Shown here: positions 62,743-64,000 of the stretch, one piece after another
Layout: each line of letters starts with the position of its first letter
Position numbering within the stretch: position 1 is the stretch's first letter
Assembly: GCA_937911865.1 (NCBI GenBank)
Contig: CALDSK010000145.1
Coordinates: forward strand, 35,040-99,039
Direction: 5' to 3'
DNA length: 64,000 nt
From: an uncultured Synechococcus sp.
Lineage (GTDB): Bacteria; Cyanobacteriota; Cyanobacteriia; Phormidesmidales; Phormidesmidaceae
Notes under the pieces: model-generated
The model's database searches: none
Told to the model about the DNA's origin: nothing
Seen by the model: the letters and a program-made list of their open reading frames with translations, nothing else
Translations under genes and position numbers: made by a program

Positions 62743-62836
62743 TCTTTTGAATGCTAGCTTTGACGGCAAGTAAATACGACTTTTGTTGGTATGAACGGGC
62801 AGTCTAGAGGTGATCTCAGTTGCCTCTTGTATTGCG

Positions 62837-64000
62837 ATGGTTGTAGATAGGACGTCAAAAAACTCAGGCACTCCCTCAGGCCCCGACCGGTCAGACTCTA
62901 GCCTATTTGCTTCCAACGCTCGCAGCCCGCAAAAGCCTTTAGAGTTTCAGATAGCGCAGCAACAAATTTATGACGACTTGCTCGAAGCTGTCCGCAAGTT
63001 GCCACCTGTCGAGGCGCTTGCGGATTTCGAGTCTTTATTTTTTGGCTACAGCGGTACTCAAGATGCCGATGTGTCTCCGTTTTTGTATCGCATCCTGTTT
63101 GCTGACGACGAAGGAGAGTTTCGCAATACGCTCAAGCGGGCCTGCTACATTCTGGTGAATAACTGGGATCTCAGCAGACAGGGCGATATGGTCCACGCGC
63201 TGCTGGCTCTGTTTTCTCAGCCTTCGCTAAAGAAAGCAACGTTTTCTCCGAGTATTAAGCGGCTGCGTCAGTGGCTGCTGAACTTTGCCGAGAGTCAAGA
63301 TTTTGAAGACCTGAAGCTGTTTGCCACACAGCGTATGGGCTCGTCTGCTACCGGTAGCTGGAGCAACCGGTACGTTACCTATCAGCTGACCGCTCAGTCT
63401 ATAGATGATGCCAACTCGCTAGAGCAGCGTGAGGCGGCTAGGTCGATGTCTCGGCGGCTGAAAAATAAGTTCAAGCATGACTTAGCGATGTATACGGCCT
63501 TTTCTCAAGGCTCTTCTCGGCTGGGACATAAGTATATGAACCCAACGGTTTTAGGCGATGAAGTGCTGCGGCTGATTAAGGCGATTCTGGTGCGTCGCGG
63601 CCAGTTTAGCTATCGTAATGTGGCCCGTATTTTTCAGCAGCAGACGTTTGAATTGTCTTACGCCAGCTATAAGGAGAGCCTGGTTGAGTACCTTTGCTTT
63701 TCAATTAGCCAGCCCGAGTTTGTTGAGGTAGTAGAAACTCAGATGGGCAAGGTGCTGCCAGCGCTGTACAAAGAGCACAATGACGATCCGATCGAGCCTT
63801 CATTAGCGCTCAGGACGTGTAACCGGCTGATTGATTTGCTGACAACGGAAGATGAGCATCATCCTTCAAAGCTATTTGTACAGCTGTTAGCTCAGGGCAA
63901 CCCGCTAAATCTAGTAGTCCTACTGTTAAAGATTGTCTTGATTTCGCCCAACTCCCAGCTGTATCTAGCAGCGCGGCTCGCGTATCTAATTGAGTTCTAC
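62837..64000 (+). CDS. Conserved cyanobacterial protein, unknown function (3' end outside window)
   Basis: An uninterrupted frame of 388 codons from the ATG at 62837 to the window end. The first 20 residues are Ser/Pro-rich. From residue 24 on, the protein is soluble and mostly helical: KPLEFQIAQQQIYDDLLEAV, then ESLFFGYSGTQ, a region GRFSYRNVAR-like near residue 255, and a helical C-terminal part. No catalytic motif seen. Its ATG has no clear ribosome site. I recall similar long unnamed proteins in other cyanobacteria. It starts 94 bases after the tRNA. Confidence 0.85.
   Translation, partial: MVVDRTSKNSGTPSGPDRSDSSLFASNARSPQKPLEFQIAQQQIYDDLLEAVRKLPPVEALADFESLFFGYSGTQDADVSPFLYRILFADDEGEFRNTLKRACYILVNNWDLSRQGDMVHALLALFSQPSLKKATFSPSIKRLRQWLLNFAESQDFEDLKLFATQRMGSSATGSWSNRYVTYQLTAQSIDDANSLEQREAARSMSRRLKNKFKHDLAMYTAFSQGSSRLGHKYMNPTVLGDEVLRLIKAILVRRGQFSYRNVARIFQQQTFELSYASYKESLVEYLCFSISQPEFVEVVETQMGKVLPALYKEHNDDPIEPSLALRTCNRLIDLLTTEDEHHPSKLFVQLLAQGNPLNLVVLLLKIVLISPNSQLYLAARLAYLIEFY

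Noticed and set aside
62647..62916. 89-codon minus-strand frame near the tRNA
   Set aside because: It runs through the tRNA-Leu gene and the 5' end of a better-supported plus-strand gene.

Overview
The window is a contiguous piece of a cyanobacterial chromosome. The evidence is photosystem genes (psbD-psbC, ycf4, ndhL), a ValRS carrying the cyanobacterial CAAD membrane domain, a phototaxis operon with a bilin-binding receptor, and the octamer GCGATCGC (HIP1) recurring throughout. Base and codon use suit a mid-GC, Leptolyngbya- or Synechococcus-like lineage, but I cannot name the species. I see no IS element, prophage, CRISPR array or rRNA. One tRNA, intronless tRNA-Leu(UAA), lies near the right end.

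Layout. 1-8.3 kb: the 3' part of valS, a serine hydrolase, a 40-codon membrane peptide with its own terminator, a glycine-zipper-like protein, a FabF-like ketoacyl synthase, a cyclophilin lipoprotein and ycf4. 8.9-11.4 kb: psbD-psbC, overlapping by 17 bases, with a strong terminator. 11.7-18.5 kb: a MarC-family protein, a GNAT acetyltransferase, a RelE/ParE-type toxin-antitoxin pair, an orphan peptide-type ABC permease, apt, corA and a membrane-anchored M23-like peptidase. 18.5-20.6 kb: a Uma2 nuclease gene broken by one in-frame amber codon, a 34-bp perfect palindrome and a threonine-dehydratase-like enzyme. 20.7-30.7 kb (minus strand): the phototaxis system in the order pixG-pixH-pixI-pixJ-pixL. 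PixJ has two cyanobacteriochrome-type GAF domains; the second has the DPCF and PCH cysteines 28 residues apart. 31.3-46.6 kb: a DUF389 protein, a BON-like protein, dapB, a pentapeptide-repeat membrane protein, mutL, hsp20, an intact Uma2 gene, a ferredoxin, hisZ, a DnaJ/TPR protein, an acyltransferase and an OmpR-type two-component pair. 47.0-49.8 kb: arsS followed by two TVP38/TMEM64 membrane proteins. 50.7-59.9 kb: a four-gene cell-envelope operon (DUF11/SdrD-like protein; 1378-residue predicted beta-barrel protein; beta-helix fused to an OmpA domain; a second DUF11-like protein) ending in a clear terminator. 60.4-64.0 kb: an Arg/Gly-rich membrane peptide, the ndhL-DUF3007-trpA cluster, tRNA-Leu, and the 5' part of a large unknown protein that runs off the window.

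Two themes stand out. First, short tandem duplications with a period of about 11-17 bp (most often 14) sit against start or stop codons at more than fifteen places, each with its own sequence, as if gene borders repeatedly undergo local duplication. Second, the four-gene envelope operon looks like a self-contained surface structure: a predicted outer-membrane barrel, an OmpA-type peptidoglycan anchor fused to a beta-helix, and two secreted DUF11 partners. Its function is not known to me, and it is the best candidate here for an undescribed system.
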